The notes under the pieces are model-generated. The model had not been told where the DNA came from. It saw only the letters and a list, made by a program, of their open reading frames with translations, and did no database searches. Positions 17,817-26,510 of a stretch of DNA of 64,000 nt are shown here, one piece after another. The stretch is from Chryseobacterium aquaeductus (GTDB taxonomy: Bacteria > Bacteroidota > Bacteroidia > Flavobacteriales > Weeksellaceae), in assembly GCF_905175375.1 (NCBI RefSeq), contig NZ_CAJIMS010000001.1:1488001-1552000 (forward strand). The letters run 5' to 3'. The position numbers and the translations under genes are program-made. The first letter of the stretch is position 1. Each line of letters opens with the position of its first letter.

Positions 17817-19189
17817 CTTCTGATTTTTGCAATCATATCATCGCCTAATTTGTCGGCTTCTTCCTGTGAGAAAGCTTCTGTATAAATCCTGATAATTGGT
17901 TCTGTATTAGACTTTCTAAGGTGAACCCAATTGTTTTCAAAATCTATTTTTACTCCGTCAACCGTAGAAACCTCTTCATTTTGATACTCTTTTTCCATTT
18001 TAGTTAAAAGATCATCAACATTTATTTCTGGAGTCAGTTCGATTTTCTTTTTCCCCATAAAATAACTTGGGTAGCCGGCTCTCAATTCGGAAACCGTTTT
18101 GTTTTCTTTCGCCAGATGCGTCAGAAACAAAGCAACACCCACCAAAGAATCTCTTCCGTAATGAAGTTCAGGATAGATAATTCCACCGTTTCCTTCGCCA
18201 CCGATAACGGCATTTCTTTCTTTCATTAGATTCACCACATTCACTTCTCCTACAGCACTTGCAAAATATTCTGAGTTGTGAGTTTTTGCGACATCTCTCA
18301 AAGCACGGCTTGAAGAAAGATTTGAAATGGCAACTCCATTTTTGTTTTTCAAAAGATAATCTGCAACGGCAACCAACGTATATTCTTCACCGAACATTTC
18401 TCCGTTTTCGTCAACTAATGCCAATCTGTCTACATCCGGATCTACTACAACGCCAAAATCTGCTTTTTCTTTGATCACCAATTCACAAATGTCTCCCAAA
18501 TGTTCTTTCAACGGTTCAGGATTGTGTGGGAATTGTCCGTTGGGTTCGCAGTATAATTTTACCGTTGCGCAACCTAATTTATCTAAAAGCATCGGAATTG
18601 CAATTCCACCTGTAGAATTTACGGCATCTAATACGATTTTATATTTTTTAGCCTTAATGGCTTCAACATCTACCATCGGCAAATCAAGAATCTGCTGAAT
18701 ATGAATATCAAAAGCATCATCTTTTGTTTCGTATTTTCCTAAATCATCTACTTCAGCATAATTGAAATCTTCAGCTTCCGCCAATGCTAAAACTTCTGCA
18801 CCGTTTTCTCCGTTGATGAATTCGCCTTTTTCGTTGAGCAATTTCAATGCATTCCACTGTTTTGGATTGTGTGAAGCTGTCAGAATAATTCCCCCATCAG
18901 CATTCAATTCAGGAACCATAATTTCAACCGTTGGAGTCGTTGAAAGTCCTAAATCTACAACATGGATTCCCAAACCTTGCAAAGTTGCGCAAACTAGCGA
19001 ATTTACCATTGAACCTGAAATTCTGGCATCACGACCGATGATTAGGGTTAAATCTTTTTTATTTTTATTATTCTGAAGCCAAGTTCCGAAGGCAGAAGCA
19101 AATTTCACGACATCAAGCGGTGTCAGGTTATCATTTACTTTTCCACCGATCGTTCCTCTGATTCCGGAGATACTTTTTATTAATGACAT
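17807..19189 (-). CDS. glmM: Phosphoglucosamine mutase
   Basis: A 460-residue alpha-D-phosphohexomutase of the Bacteroidota GlmM type. It converts glucosamine-6-phosphate to glucosamine-1-phosphate for UDP-GlcNAc, peptidoglycan and LPS. Motifs in order are the phosphoserine loop TASHNPKQWN (near residue 105), metal-binding DPDVDRLAL (near 248), sugar-binding GEGNGGIIYPELHYGRD and the C-terminal phosphate-binding RKSNTEPIIRIYTEA. Some close phosphomannomutases share this layout, so specificity is by family similarity. Confidence 0.9.
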   Translation of the reverse strand: MSLIKSISGIRGTIGGKVNDNLTPLDVVKFASAFGTWLQNNKNKKDLTLIIGRDARISGSMVNSLVCATLQGLGIHVVDLGLSTTPTVEIMVPELNADGGIILTASHNPKQWNALKLLNEKGEFINGENGAEVLALAEAEDFNYAEVDDLGKYETKDDAFDIHIQQILDLPMVDVEAIKAKKYKIVLDAVNSTGGIAIPMLLDKLGCATVKLYCEPNGQFPHNPEPLKEHLGDICELVIKEKADFGVVVDPDVDRLALVDENGEMFGEEYTLVAVADYLLKNKNGVAISNLSSSRALRDVAKTHNSEYFASAVGEVNVVNLMKERNAVIGGEGNGGIIYPELHYGRDSLVGVALFLTHLAKENKTVSELRAGYPSYFMGKKKIELTPEINVDDLLTKMEKEYQNEEVSTVDGVKIDFENNWVHLRKSNTEPIIRIYTEAFSQEEADKLGDDMIAKIRSLI

Positions 19190-19292
19190 ATTTATACTAT
19201 TTAAAATTTAATAAAACCATATTGTTAACGTCAACGAAATGGTTACTCTATCATTTTTCTGATGTTGTGAAATGATAATTAAAAAACTTCTG

Positions 19293-19300
19293 CAAAAATA
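19293..19300 (-). promoter_or_regulatory. -7 element upstream of glmM
   Basis: On the minus strand TATTTTTG matches TAnnTTTG, about 104 bp before the glmM start. No standard -33 box is evident, so this is only a candidate. Confidence 0.4.
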
Positions 19301-19402
19301 CGAATAAAACAAAGATTGAATAATGAAATATGCTTAACGTTGGTAAGTTGTTATTTCTGTAAAGGCATAACTTTCTTTGTGAAATTTTCAGTGTTGAAAG
19401 TT

Positions 19403-19555
19403 TTACGAACATCCACAATCCTTATCACACCCGGATCTTTTAGAATCAAATTTCTTTGGCGCAAAATTTTTTCTGAGATATCTAAACAAAGAATAGCAGG
19501 CAAACAGCACCAAAAGAGCGATAATTACGTATTGAAAAACCAAAGAAGAATCCAT
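19403..19555 (-). CDS. FeoB-associated Cys-rich membrane protein
   Basis: A 50-residue protein starting MDSSLVFQYVIIALLVLFACYSLF, a single N-terminal membrane helix, then a basic stretch (RKNFAPKKFDSK) and a cysteine-rich end GCDKDCGCS. This is the small protein that follows FeoB in many Bacteroidota and may help FeoB or handle Fe(II). Its ATG overlaps the feoB stop by 1 nt (TAATG), so it is translationally coupled. I rejected an upstream in-frame ATG that lies within feoB. Confidence 0.85.
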   Translation of the reverse strand: MDSSLVFQYVIIALLVLFACYSLFRYLRKNFAPKKFDSKRSGCDKDCGCS

Positions 19556-21588
19556 TATTTTAAAATTTGATAAGCTATTAATGACACAAAATATGCCAAA
19601 CCTGTCATCATTACCACCTGAAAGCCAGTCCATTTCCAGCTTTTTGTTTCTCTATATACTACTGCAATGGTAGAAACACACTGCATTGCAAACGCATAAA
19701 ATAGTAAGACCGAAATTCCGGTTGCAAAACTGAAGACTTTTTCGCCATTCGGTTTTACATCCATTCGCATTTTATCGATTACTTTGCCTTCCGGAGCCTC
19801 GTCATCCAAACTGTATAAAGTCGACATCGTACCAACGAAAACCTCTCTTGCCACAAAACTCGTTAAAATTCCGACTCCCATTTTCCAGTCGTAGCCTAAA
19901 GGTGCGATTGCGGGTTCGATCGCTTTTCCCATTTTAGCTAAGTAAGAATGATCTAATTCTACATCCGTAGCAACAATTTGATCTGCTGTTTGTTTCGGTC
20001 CGAAATAACTCAAAAACCAAATGATGATACTTACAATAAATATGATTTTACCGGCTCCTGTGATAAATTCCCAGACTTTACCTAAAACCATTTTCAGATC
20101 ATATCCAAAAAGAGGTTTTTTGTATGTTGGTAAATCCATCACCAGGTATGTTTTTCCTTTATTTTTTATGAAACCTTTTAAAACTGCTGCAGAAAGTAAT
20201 GCGACGATGAATCCTAACAAATACATTCCCAATAGTACCAAAGCTTTGTACTGAATTCCGAAGATGGTTTTATCTGAAATAATTAATCCGATGATGATGC
20301 TGTAAACCGGAAGTCTCGCCGAGCAGGTCATAAATGGTGTGACAAGAATTGTGAGTAACCTTTCTCTGAAATTCTCTATATTTCTTGTCGAAATGACTGC
20401 AGGAATTGCACAAGCCGTCCCGGAAACCAATGGAACGATACTTTTCCCGTTTAACCCAAATGGGCGTAAAAACCTGTCCATCAGAAAAATAACTCTCGCC
20501 ATATATCCCGAATCTTCCAAAAGATAAAGGAAGTATAATAAAATTCCGATTTGTGGTGCAAAGATGATGATTCCGCCTAATCCGGGAATAATTCCCTGTG
20601 AAACCAATGAGTTGATGGGGCCTTCCGGAAGATGTTCTGCACTGAAAGCAGATAGCCAGGCAAAAAACTCATCAATCCAGTTCATCGGATATTCTGCAAT
20701 AAAGAAAACGCTTTGAAAAATAATTAACAAAATAAATAAGAAAACCACGTAGCCCCAAAAAGGATGAACCAGTACTTTATCTAATTTCTCGGTTAAAAGT
20801 TCTTTAAACTGCGGTTTTTTAGAAATTACATTTGATAAAACTTTATCAATATTTTGGTATCTCCTTACCACTTCCTGCACCTGCAATCTTTTAGGAACCA
20901 AGCTTTTACCTTCAGAATCAGTAATCAGATCTGCTGCGGAATCCAATTTGTTCAAGTCTGCATCCACAGAAAGGCTCATCCATGCTTTATAATCGTTTTT
21001 AAACTGATTGTGAGCAGAAACTTTATTTAAAAAATCTTTATGCTCTGCAGGAATTTCAAATGAGTTTTTTTCTGTTTTAGCAAAATTATTTCTCAGAATA
21101 GCTTCTTTAATAGCTTCTATTCCTAACTGTTCTTTTGCGTTTGTCTGAATAATTTTAATATTCAACGCCTCTGAAAATTGGTCAATATCGATATTTATGC
21201 CTCGTCTTTCTGCCTGGTCAATCTGATTTACCACCAGAATCATCGGAATACCCAAATCCTGAATCTGCTGAAATAAAAGCAATCCTCTTTTTAAACTTAA
21301 AGCTTCTAAAATATAAACCACTCCGGCAAAATTTTTTTGTCCCTCCAGTAGAAATTTAGAAAAAATAGCTTCATCTTCTGAACTTGGATAAATACTGTAA
21401 GACCCCGGAAGGTCTATAATCTCAACCTCCTCGTTTTTGTACGTGTAATTTCCTGAATGACTAGATACTGTAACGCCGGCGTAGTTGCCGGTTTTCTGCT
21501 TTTTATTGCAAAGTGCATTAAAAATCGTTGACTTCCCTACGTTTGGGTTTCCGACTAAAAGTACCTGTTTTTTGTTTTTTTCCTGCAT
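19555..21588 (-). CDS. feoB: Ferrous iron transport protein B
   Basis: A 677-residue FeoB, the inner-membrane Fe(II) transporter with an N-terminal G-domain. GTPase motifs are GNPNVGKST (G1), DLPGSYSIYP (G3) and NQIDQAERR (G4). The membrane part contains two gate repeats with conserved Cys (SGTACAIPAV and FMTCSARLPVY). The C-terminus ends without a FeoC-like domain, which is instead on a separate small gene. I chose the ATG at 21588, which overlaps the feoA stop (TGATG); an ATG 9 nt upstream is also in frame. Confidence 0.96.
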   Translation of the reverse strand: MQEKNKKQVLLVGNPNVGKSTIFNALCNKKQKTGNYAGVTVSSHSGNYTYKNEEVEIIDLPGSYSIYPSSEDEAIFSKFLLEGQKNFAGVVYILEALSLKRGLLLFQQIQDLGIPMILVVNQIDQAERRGINIDIDQFSEALNIKIIQTNAKEQLGIEAIKEAILRNNFAKTEKNSFEIPAEHKDFLNKVSAHNQFKNDYKAWMSLSVDADLNKLDSAADLITDSEGKSLVPKRLQVQEVVRRYQNIDKVLSNVISKKPQFKELLTEKLDKVLVHPFWGYVVFLFILLIIFQSVFFIAEYPMNWIDEFFAWLSAFSAEHLPEGPINSLVSQGIIPGLGGIIIFAPQIGILLYFLYLLEDSGYMARVIFLMDRFLRPFGLNGKSIVPLVSGTACAIPAVISTRNIENFRERLLTILVTPFMTCSARLPVYSIIIGLIISDKTIFGIQYKALVLLGMYLLGFIVALLSAAVLKGFIKNKGKTYLVMDLPTYKKPLFGYDLKMVLGKVWEFITGAGKIIFIVSIIIWFLSYFGPKQTADQIVATDVELDHSYLAKMGKAIEPAIAPLGYDWKMGVGILTSFVAREVFVGTMSTLYSLDDEAPEGKVIDKMRMDVKPNGEKVFSFATGISVLLFYAFAMQCVSTIAVVYRETKSWKWTGFQVVMMTGLAYFVSLIAYQILK

Positions 21589-21842
21589 CAATTCCAATCT
21601 TCTACCATGATATATTCACCTTCTTCTTTGCGAAGTGCAATGCGGCTTTTTTCTTCACCAAACTCCACGTATAAAGGACCATTGAAAGGTGCCTGATACA
21701 GAATTCTGAAAATAGTTTCAGGCAGAAGCCCCATTTCGATGATTTTGTTGGGCATCTTCAAGTGATCGTTATCATAGCCCGAAATTTTCCCAAGTTTGTT
21801 CTTAGGAAAACTGCTTAACGTTTGTGGATAGTTATCTTTCAA
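21588..21842 (-). CDS. feoA: Ferrous iron transport protein A
   Basis: An 84-residue SH3-like FeoA protein (NKLGKISGYDNDHLKMPNKII, MGLLPETIFRILYQAPFNGPLYVEFG, RIALRKEEGEYIMVE), an activator partner of FeoB. The frame opens with TTG at 21842. An in-frame ATG nine bases upstream (21851-21849) is followed directly by a TAG stop, so TTG is the only start giving the whole domain. The minus-strand -7 box TATATTTG (21863-21870) lies just upstream, making the leader very short. The operon is feoA-feoB-Cys-rich protein. Confidence 0.9.
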   Translation of the reverse strand: MKDNYPQTLSSFPKNKLGKISGYDNDHLKMPNKIIEMGLLPETIFRILYQAPFNGPLYVEFGEEKSRIALRKEEGEYIMVEDWN

Positions 21843-21862
21843 TACCTACATTTTTGTACCTG

Positions 21863-21870
21863 CAAATATA
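21863..21870 (-). promoter_or_regulatory. -7 element of the feo operon
   Basis: TATATTTG on the minus strand matches TAnnTTTG exactly, 20 bp before the feoA TTG start. The -33 region is AT-rich without a clean TTTG. I did not find a convincing Fur box. Confidence 0.5.
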
Positions 21871-21963
21871 CTCTATTTAAATTTAATCTAAATAACATGT
21901 TAATTAATAGAATCAATGTGAAATATCATGTTTCTTTAGATCTAAAAAGTGTTGAGGTAAAAC

Positions 21964-21999
21964 AATAAACCCAAACACATTCCTGCATTTGGGTTTATT
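21964..21999 (-). terminator. Terminator of the GLPGLI gene
   Basis: Perfect inverted repeat AATAAACCCAAA (21964-21975) / TTTGGGTTTATT (21988-21999) with a 12-nt loop. The minus-strand side runs into TTGTTTTA. It follows the minus-strand GLPGLI gene. Confidence 0.75.
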
Positions 22000-22026
22000 T
22001 CAATATAGTTGAGTTAAATATGAATG

Positions 22027-22956
22027 TTATTTTTTATCTTTCTCTTTACCCACTTTTTCCAGGTTTCCAACGCTTACTTTATTCGTTAGTTCAACAGGAT
22101 TGTCATTAGAATTGTAAAAATCTTTGTACATTTTCTCTTGCGTTTTCACCATCTCACCAATTGTAAGTTCGCTTCCAGGCATTTTCTGAGACATCATCTC
22201 TGCTTTCAGATATGGTCTGGCAGAAGCAAGAGGATCTTTTTTGAAATCACTGAAAGTTTTGTTGAATTTCTCTCTGGAAACTTCGCTTACTTTTGAGTTC
22301 ATCCCTGATATTTTCTCAGCATAAGAGATTTCTTCCCAGTTTTCAACTTTTTTGTTTCCTTGTAGAACCCATGAATAATTTTTTTCAGAATCTTCTATTT
22401 TAACGATAAGTCCCGGTAAGCCGTGAAATTTAAAAGGACCGTCTTGAAAAGGAAGATCTGTGGTAAACCAAGCTGTCCATTTTCTGCCTCCAAAATCAGC
22501 TGTTGCTTTCTGAGTGTTGTAAGTTCCTATTTTCTCTTTTTCATTCAGGATTTTCCAGTCAAATTTTAAATTTTCACTGTAACCAATACTGATTGGAGTA
22601 AATCCGTTTGCTACCCTTTCGATATAAAGAACTTTCATATCAGGGTAAAATTTATCTATTTTTTCTGAAAATTTCGGCATTTTAACAGATTTAGACAGAT
22701 CCTTATACACACCAGACTTTTGCATTGCTTCTATCTGTACTTTGATGATAGAATCCTGAGAAATTGTTGTATAATCTCTGTAAATAGATTTTTGCTTTGT
22801 GATGTCTAACACAGTCATCACTTTCTCAATCTTAGCAGAATCTTTTTTAGGCTTAAATGTCAATTCGTAAAAGAATCTGTTTGCAGTTTCTTTAGAATCC
22901 TGAGCATTGGCAATTGCAAAAACTGCAATAAATAATATTGAAAAGAAATTTTTCAT
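22027..22956 (-). CDS. GLPGLI family protein
   Basis: A 309-residue exported protein (signal peptide MKNFFSILFIAVFAIANAQ). It carries the namesake motif in FKFHGLPGLIVKIEDSEKNYSW near residue 185, preceded by ATADFGGRKWTAWFTTDLPFQDGP as in other members. The family (TIGR01200-type) is almost confined to Bacteroidota, is thought to be periplasmic and has no known function. It often sits beside TonB-type receptors, as here. The C-terminal half (after 220) is longer than in the second copy at 26511. Confidence 0.9.
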   Translation of the reverse strand: MKNFFSILFIAVFAIANAQDSKETANRFFYELTFKPKKDSAKIEKVMTVLDITKQKSIYRDYTTISQDSIIKVQIEAMQKSGVYKDLSKSVKMPKFSEKIDKFYPDMKVLYIERVANGFTPISIGYSENLKFDWKILNEKEKIGTYNTQKATADFGGRKWTAWFTTDLPFQDGPFKFHGLPGLIVKIEDSEKNYSWVLQGNKKVENWEEISYAEKISGMNSKVSEVSREKFNKTFSDFKKDPLASARPYLKAEMMSQKMPGSELTIGEMVKTQEKMYKDFYNSNDNPVELTNKVSVGNLEKVGKEKDKK

Positions 22957-23150
22957 TTTAATAACGTTTACATAATTAGTTAGCTGTTCTACAATTTTGT
23001 TACAGATTTTTTCAATAAAAGTTTCGATGGTTTTTATTTTATAATATTTATTTATATTTAAATCACTAAATGTGAATGTTATATCGGATATTCAGCTCTC
23101 GGGAAGTTATGGTCCGACAGCAGATTTGCAAAGCTTTTAATTTAAACAAA

Positions 23151-23179
23151 AAAAACCAACCTCAATGAGATTGGTTTTT
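23151..23179 (-). terminator. Terminator of the outer-membrane protein gene
   Basis: Inverted repeat AAAAACCAACCTC (23151-23163) / GAGATTGGTTTTT (23167-23179) with one mismatch. On the minus strand the downstream arm ends in a run of Ts. It lies 10 bp after the outer-membrane protein stop. Confidence 0.85.
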
Positions 23180-23188
23180 GATTTGTTT

Positions 23189-25879
23189 TTATTTAAAGTT
23201 GAATTTTACTGTGAACATGACTTGACTTGGGCGAAGTAATATTCTTGTGTAAGAAATATTGGTTGTATTGATATCGTAAGTTTCAAAAACTTTTTTGTTA
23301 GCAATATTCATCCATTTCAATTCGAAATCTATTTTTCGTTTTGCCCAAGAAAACTGATAGGAAAGATCGTAGAACCCGTTGCGGTACTCTTGGTTAGCAG
23401 CGCTTGTATTGACCTGATCCCAATTGAAACCTATTGTATGGTTTTCTAAAGGATATAAGAAAAGTCCCAGATTGTGTGTGAAACCTGTTCTCGAAGCTTC
23501 AGAATTTACACGTCCCGTACTTGTTTGATTTGTTCTGGATAGATTGGCTGTGTAATCTACACTCATCCAGCTAAAGTAAGTGTTGTTAAATTTAATACCA
23601 AAAGACTGGCTGTTGTTTTTGTTTGTAAAAGATGCGTCATTCAAAAATGCGTCAGAGGTTGATGTATTGTTACTGTAACTCACAGAAGCATTTGTTTTAA
23701 ATTTCGGAAAGTATTTTCCTACTTCAGCATTATATCCGCTGCTCACAACATTATTATCTTGCTCTATATATCTCATGACAGAATATCCGCCAACGATTGT
23801 AGGATTCGAAATTAAATTTCTTCTAGCATCTGAGAGTCTGTAGCTAACATTGAAAAATAAATTGTTTAGAGGATTTCTGTATTCCAATCTTGCTCCTGCA
23901 GATTTATTATTATTTTCAGGAATAGGATTACTTGCTTCCATTGCATTTAAAGATGTAGGAGATGTCATTAAAAATCCTGAGTATGCTGTATTTACTTCCC
24001 CAAAATTGTTGCTAATATTTCCATTTAATGATGCTTTAAAGAATGAAGCAAAATTATACTGAGCAAATAGATTGGGCTCGAAGGTCATTTTATTGACAGA
24101 TCTCGAAACATTTCTCAAAGGGTCTTCAGCAGTAATATTGTTTGAGTTTACCGGAGCATTTGCATAAAGCATCCAAGAATCATTTTTAAAATTGATTCCT
24201 ACGCTTCCGTAAGGTGTAGCTGTGGTATATTGTAAGTCGTTGTCAAAATTAACTCCATATCCAAAGGGCTGACCACCTTGGTAATTCGTAAGAGCTGATC
24301 GCAAATCTGTAGATTTATAATTCAAACCAACCTCTGGTGTGAAGGTCCAGCCTTTAGAAGAGAATCCAATATTTGCAGAATGATTTGCTTCAAAGGACTT
24401 CAACTGCAAATTTTGTCTTACAAATTCAGCAGCACTTCCTGGCGAAAACCCAGGAATATTAAGGTATGAAGCTGGCGATATGTCTAATTTTTGGCTGTCA
24501 TTCTGATAGCTGATAAATGATTGTACATTTACCATCTTTTCTTTCCACGGTATAATCGTACTCAAAGAGTTTTGAAAAGAAGAAGTAGGAGATTGCAAAG
24601 CCTCTTGTCCGTTTCTGCTGCCTAGATCATCCGTTCTGTCTACCACAGCTCTGTCGCCATTCCAAAATTGTGAAAAGCTCGTCGTATTTTTAAAGAATCC
24701 TTTTTTCGCATTTTTTGTAAAAATCAACTCGCCTTTTACTTTATCGGTGAAGAAATTATTTAATATATTTTGTGTGGTACGGAATGCCGGAGTTTCTTCG
24801 GTAGCAAAATAATCTGTCTGACTGTAAGATTCTCTTTCAACGGCATTGTTTGTATAATTTGCATTTGCCTTCAGTTCCCATTCTTTTTTCTTATCGATAT
24901 TGGTAAGATAATTTGCTGATATATAATGTACATTATTAAACAAATATCGTTTTACAGGAAGATTTGGAACACTAGCATTTTCTACATTGAGCCAGTCATT
25001 CTGTGAGGCATTTATTCTGCGTCCTTCAAATCTGTTTCCAAAAGCTAAAATATTTCCTTCATTTTCTACCTGCTCACCCATATTATTGGTCTTGTAATTG
25101 GCTACCCACTGGCTTTTTTTACTGAAAAACATTGGGGTTAATTTTACATTCCAAAGCGCAGGATCTGCAATTCCGACACCCACTTCACCACGACCTGTCA
25201 TCGTGACAGAATTTTTAAGCTTAATATTGATAGCTGCTGCATCAGAAGGTATTTTCCCCTGTAGCATTTTTACGGGTTGGTGATTTTCTAAAACTTCAAG
25301 TTTTTGAATAGCATCCTTCGGAAGTGAGTTTGTGATCGTACCATAACCACCTTCCATGAGATCTTTACCTTCCACATAAAATTTATTGATGGCATTTCCC
25401 TGATATAGAATGGTACCGTCTGCGTTCACTTCTATTCCGGGAATTTTTCTCATCACATCAGCCAAAGTACGGTCGTTTTTGCTGTCAAAAGCTTTCAGAT
25501 CGTACGAAATGGTGTCTCCTCTTGCGGTAATCATTTTGGTTTTCAGCTGTACTTCTTTTATTTCTGTAGCTTCAGACTGCATTTTGAAAGTTAAAGTCTG
25601 ATCGCTGTTACTGATTTGCTTTATGAGAGGTTTTTGGTTAAAAGCTTTCACCTTCAGATCCACATTTTGCTCAGCAGAAGTGAATGTCACCTTATATTCT
25701 CCCTTAGAATTTGTAATTCCGTATGCAAGGATGGCATCTTTGCCGGGCTCTTCCACCGTTACACTTGCACTTGGGATTGCAATGCCGTCTTCATCTGTGA
25801 TTTTCCCGGAAACTGTTTTCTGAGCGAAAGCAATTACAGATAAAAATACCATGAGAAATAAGGAGATTTTTCTGATCAT
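23189..25879 (-). CDS. TonB-dependent receptor-like outer-membrane protein
   Basis: An 896-residue outer-membrane beta-barrel protein. The order is signal peptide (MIRKISLFLMVFLSVIAFA), a carboxypeptidase-regulatory-like domain (SGKITDEDGIAIPSASV, about 20-105), a plug-like part (TLADVMRKIPGIEVNADGTI; KLEVLENHQPVKMLQG), then a long Asn/Ser/Tyr-rich barrel ending in aromatic MFTVKFNFK. The class resembles the OMP_b-brl_3 family of TonB-receptor relatives. There is no type IX C-terminal sorting domain. The ligand is unknown; the neighbouring GLPGLI protein is a likely functional partner. Confidence 0.9.
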   Translation of the reverse strand: MIRKISLFLMVFLSVIAFAQKTVSGKITDEDGIAIPSASVTVEEPGKDAILAYGITNSKGEYKVTFTSAEQNVDLKVKAFNQKPLIKQISNSDQTLTFKMQSEATEIKEVQLKTKMITARGDTISYDLKAFDSKNDRTLADVMRKIPGIEVNADGTILYQGNAINKFYVEGKDLMEGGYGTITNSLPKDAIQKLEVLENHQPVKMLQGKIPSDAAAINIKLKNSVTMTGRGEVGVGIADPALWNVKLTPMFFSKKSQWVANYKTNNMGEQVENEGNILAFGNRFEGRRINASQNDWLNVENASVPNLPVKRYLFNNVHYISANYLTNIDKKKEWELKANANYTNNAVERESYSQTDYFATEETPAFRTTQNILNNFFTDKVKGELIFTKNAKKGFFKNTTSFSQFWNGDRAVVDRTDDLGSRNGQEALQSPTSSFQNSLSTIIPWKEKMVNVQSFISYQNDSQKLDISPASYLNIPGFSPGSAAEFVRQNLQLKSFEANHSANIGFSSKGWTFTPEVGLNYKSTDLRSALTNYQGGQPFGYGVNFDNDLQYTTATPYGSVGINFKNDSWMLYANAPVNSNNITAEDPLRNVSRSVNKMTFEPNLFAQYNFASFFKASLNGNISNNFGEVNTAYSGFLMTSPTSLNAMEASNPIPENNNKSAGARLEYRNPLNNLFFNVSYRLSDARRNLISNPTIVGGYSVMRYIEQDNNVVSSGYNAEVGKYFPKFKTNASVSYSNNTSTSDAFLNDASFTNKNNSQSFGIKFNNTYFSWMSVDYTANLSRTNQTSTGRVNSEASRTGFTHNLGLFLYPLENHTIGFNWDQVNTSAANQEYRNGFYDLSYQFSWAKRKIDFELKWMNIANKKVFETYDINTTNISYTRILLRPSQVMFTVKFNFK

Positions 25880-26063
25880 AATTTATTATTTGAGTAATTA
25901 GTTATTGATATTGTTTTTTTGTTACACATTTAAGAGATATAATTTTGTCACGAAAGTTAAAAAGACAATTTATAACTACAAATATAGTTGTAAAATGTCT
26001 GCGTGCTATTTTTTATTTTTAATAAATTTTATCAAAATCTGTTTCTATATCTTCGTAAAAGTA

Positions 26064-26071
26064 TAAATTTG
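26064..26071 (+). promoter_or_regulatory. -7 element of the small HTH gene
   Basis: TAAATTTG matches TAnnTTTG. The expected transcript start (about 26078) is only 12 nt before an ATG at 26090 that is followed at once by TAA. The placement supports transcription beginning exactly at the HTH gene. Confidence 0.5.
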
Positions 26072-26095
26072 TAAAAAAACTTATCACAAATGTAA

Positions 26096-26425
26096 ATAGG
26101 AACCAATCTTAAACGACTACGAAGCAAAACGAAATACTCGAATCAGGATATTGCAGATCTGCTGGGTGTAGACAGAAATACATACGCAAATTGGGAAAAT
26201 GAGACCACGGATGTAAAATCTCAATTTATTCCGCAATTGGCAGATATTTTTAAAGTGAAAATTCAGGATCTTTTTGAAGAAGATCGAAAATTAGAAATTT
26301 CCAATAATACTTTTGATAACAAAGACAATTCTATTGGATTAATTATTTTTAACATTTCTGATAAAGCAACTATTGATAGTTTTACTTCTAAATTTCAAGA
26401 ATTAATAAAAGAATTAAAAAAGTAG
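26096..26425 (+). CDS. XRE-type helix-turn-helix regulator without a canonical start codon
   Basis: The frame encodes 109 residues. The first 55 are a clear HTH_3 domain (KRLRSKTKYSNQDIADLL, then DRNTYANWENETTDV and QLADIFKVKIQDLFEED). The only in-frame ATG at the expected place (26090-26092) is followed by a TAA stop. Translation of the HTH would then need ATA at 26096, a very rare start codon. The first ordinary ATG (26237) would remove the HTH. The gene is either inactivated by a nonsense codon at position 2 or uses ATA. The C-terminal half (about 60-109) has no known domain. Confidence 0.7.
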   Translation: MGTNLKRLRSKTKYSNQDIADLLGVDRNTYANWENETTDVKSQFIPQLADIFKVKIQDLFEEDRKLEISNNTFDNKDNSIGLIIFNISDKATIDSFTSKFQELIKELKK

Positions 26426-26441
26426 AAGCGTATACTACACG

Positions 26442-26500
26442 TTTTTCATTCCGTAGGAATCTCAGCAGTCTCATCGCCTAGATTCCTACGGAATGAAAAA
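26442..26500. repeat. 21-bp perfect inverted repeat (hairpin, possible REP-like unit)
   Basis: The arms at 26442-26462 and 26480-26500 are exact reverse complements, 21 nt each (core CATTCCGTAGGAATC), separated by 17 nt. Each arm also contains the shorter palindrome ATTCCGTAGGAAT (one mismatch at the centre). It lies between the convergent HTH (+) and GLPGLI (-) genes and has T/A ends, so it may end both transcripts. The self-similar design looks like a dispersed palindromic element rather than an ordinary terminator. Confidence 0.75.
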
Positions 26501-26510
26501 ATGAGAATAA

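Noticed and set aside
26237..26425. A 62-residue ORF starting at an internal ATG of the HTH gene
   Set aside because: It is only the C-terminal part of the longer frame; the HTH domain lies upstream in the same frame, so it is described as one gene.
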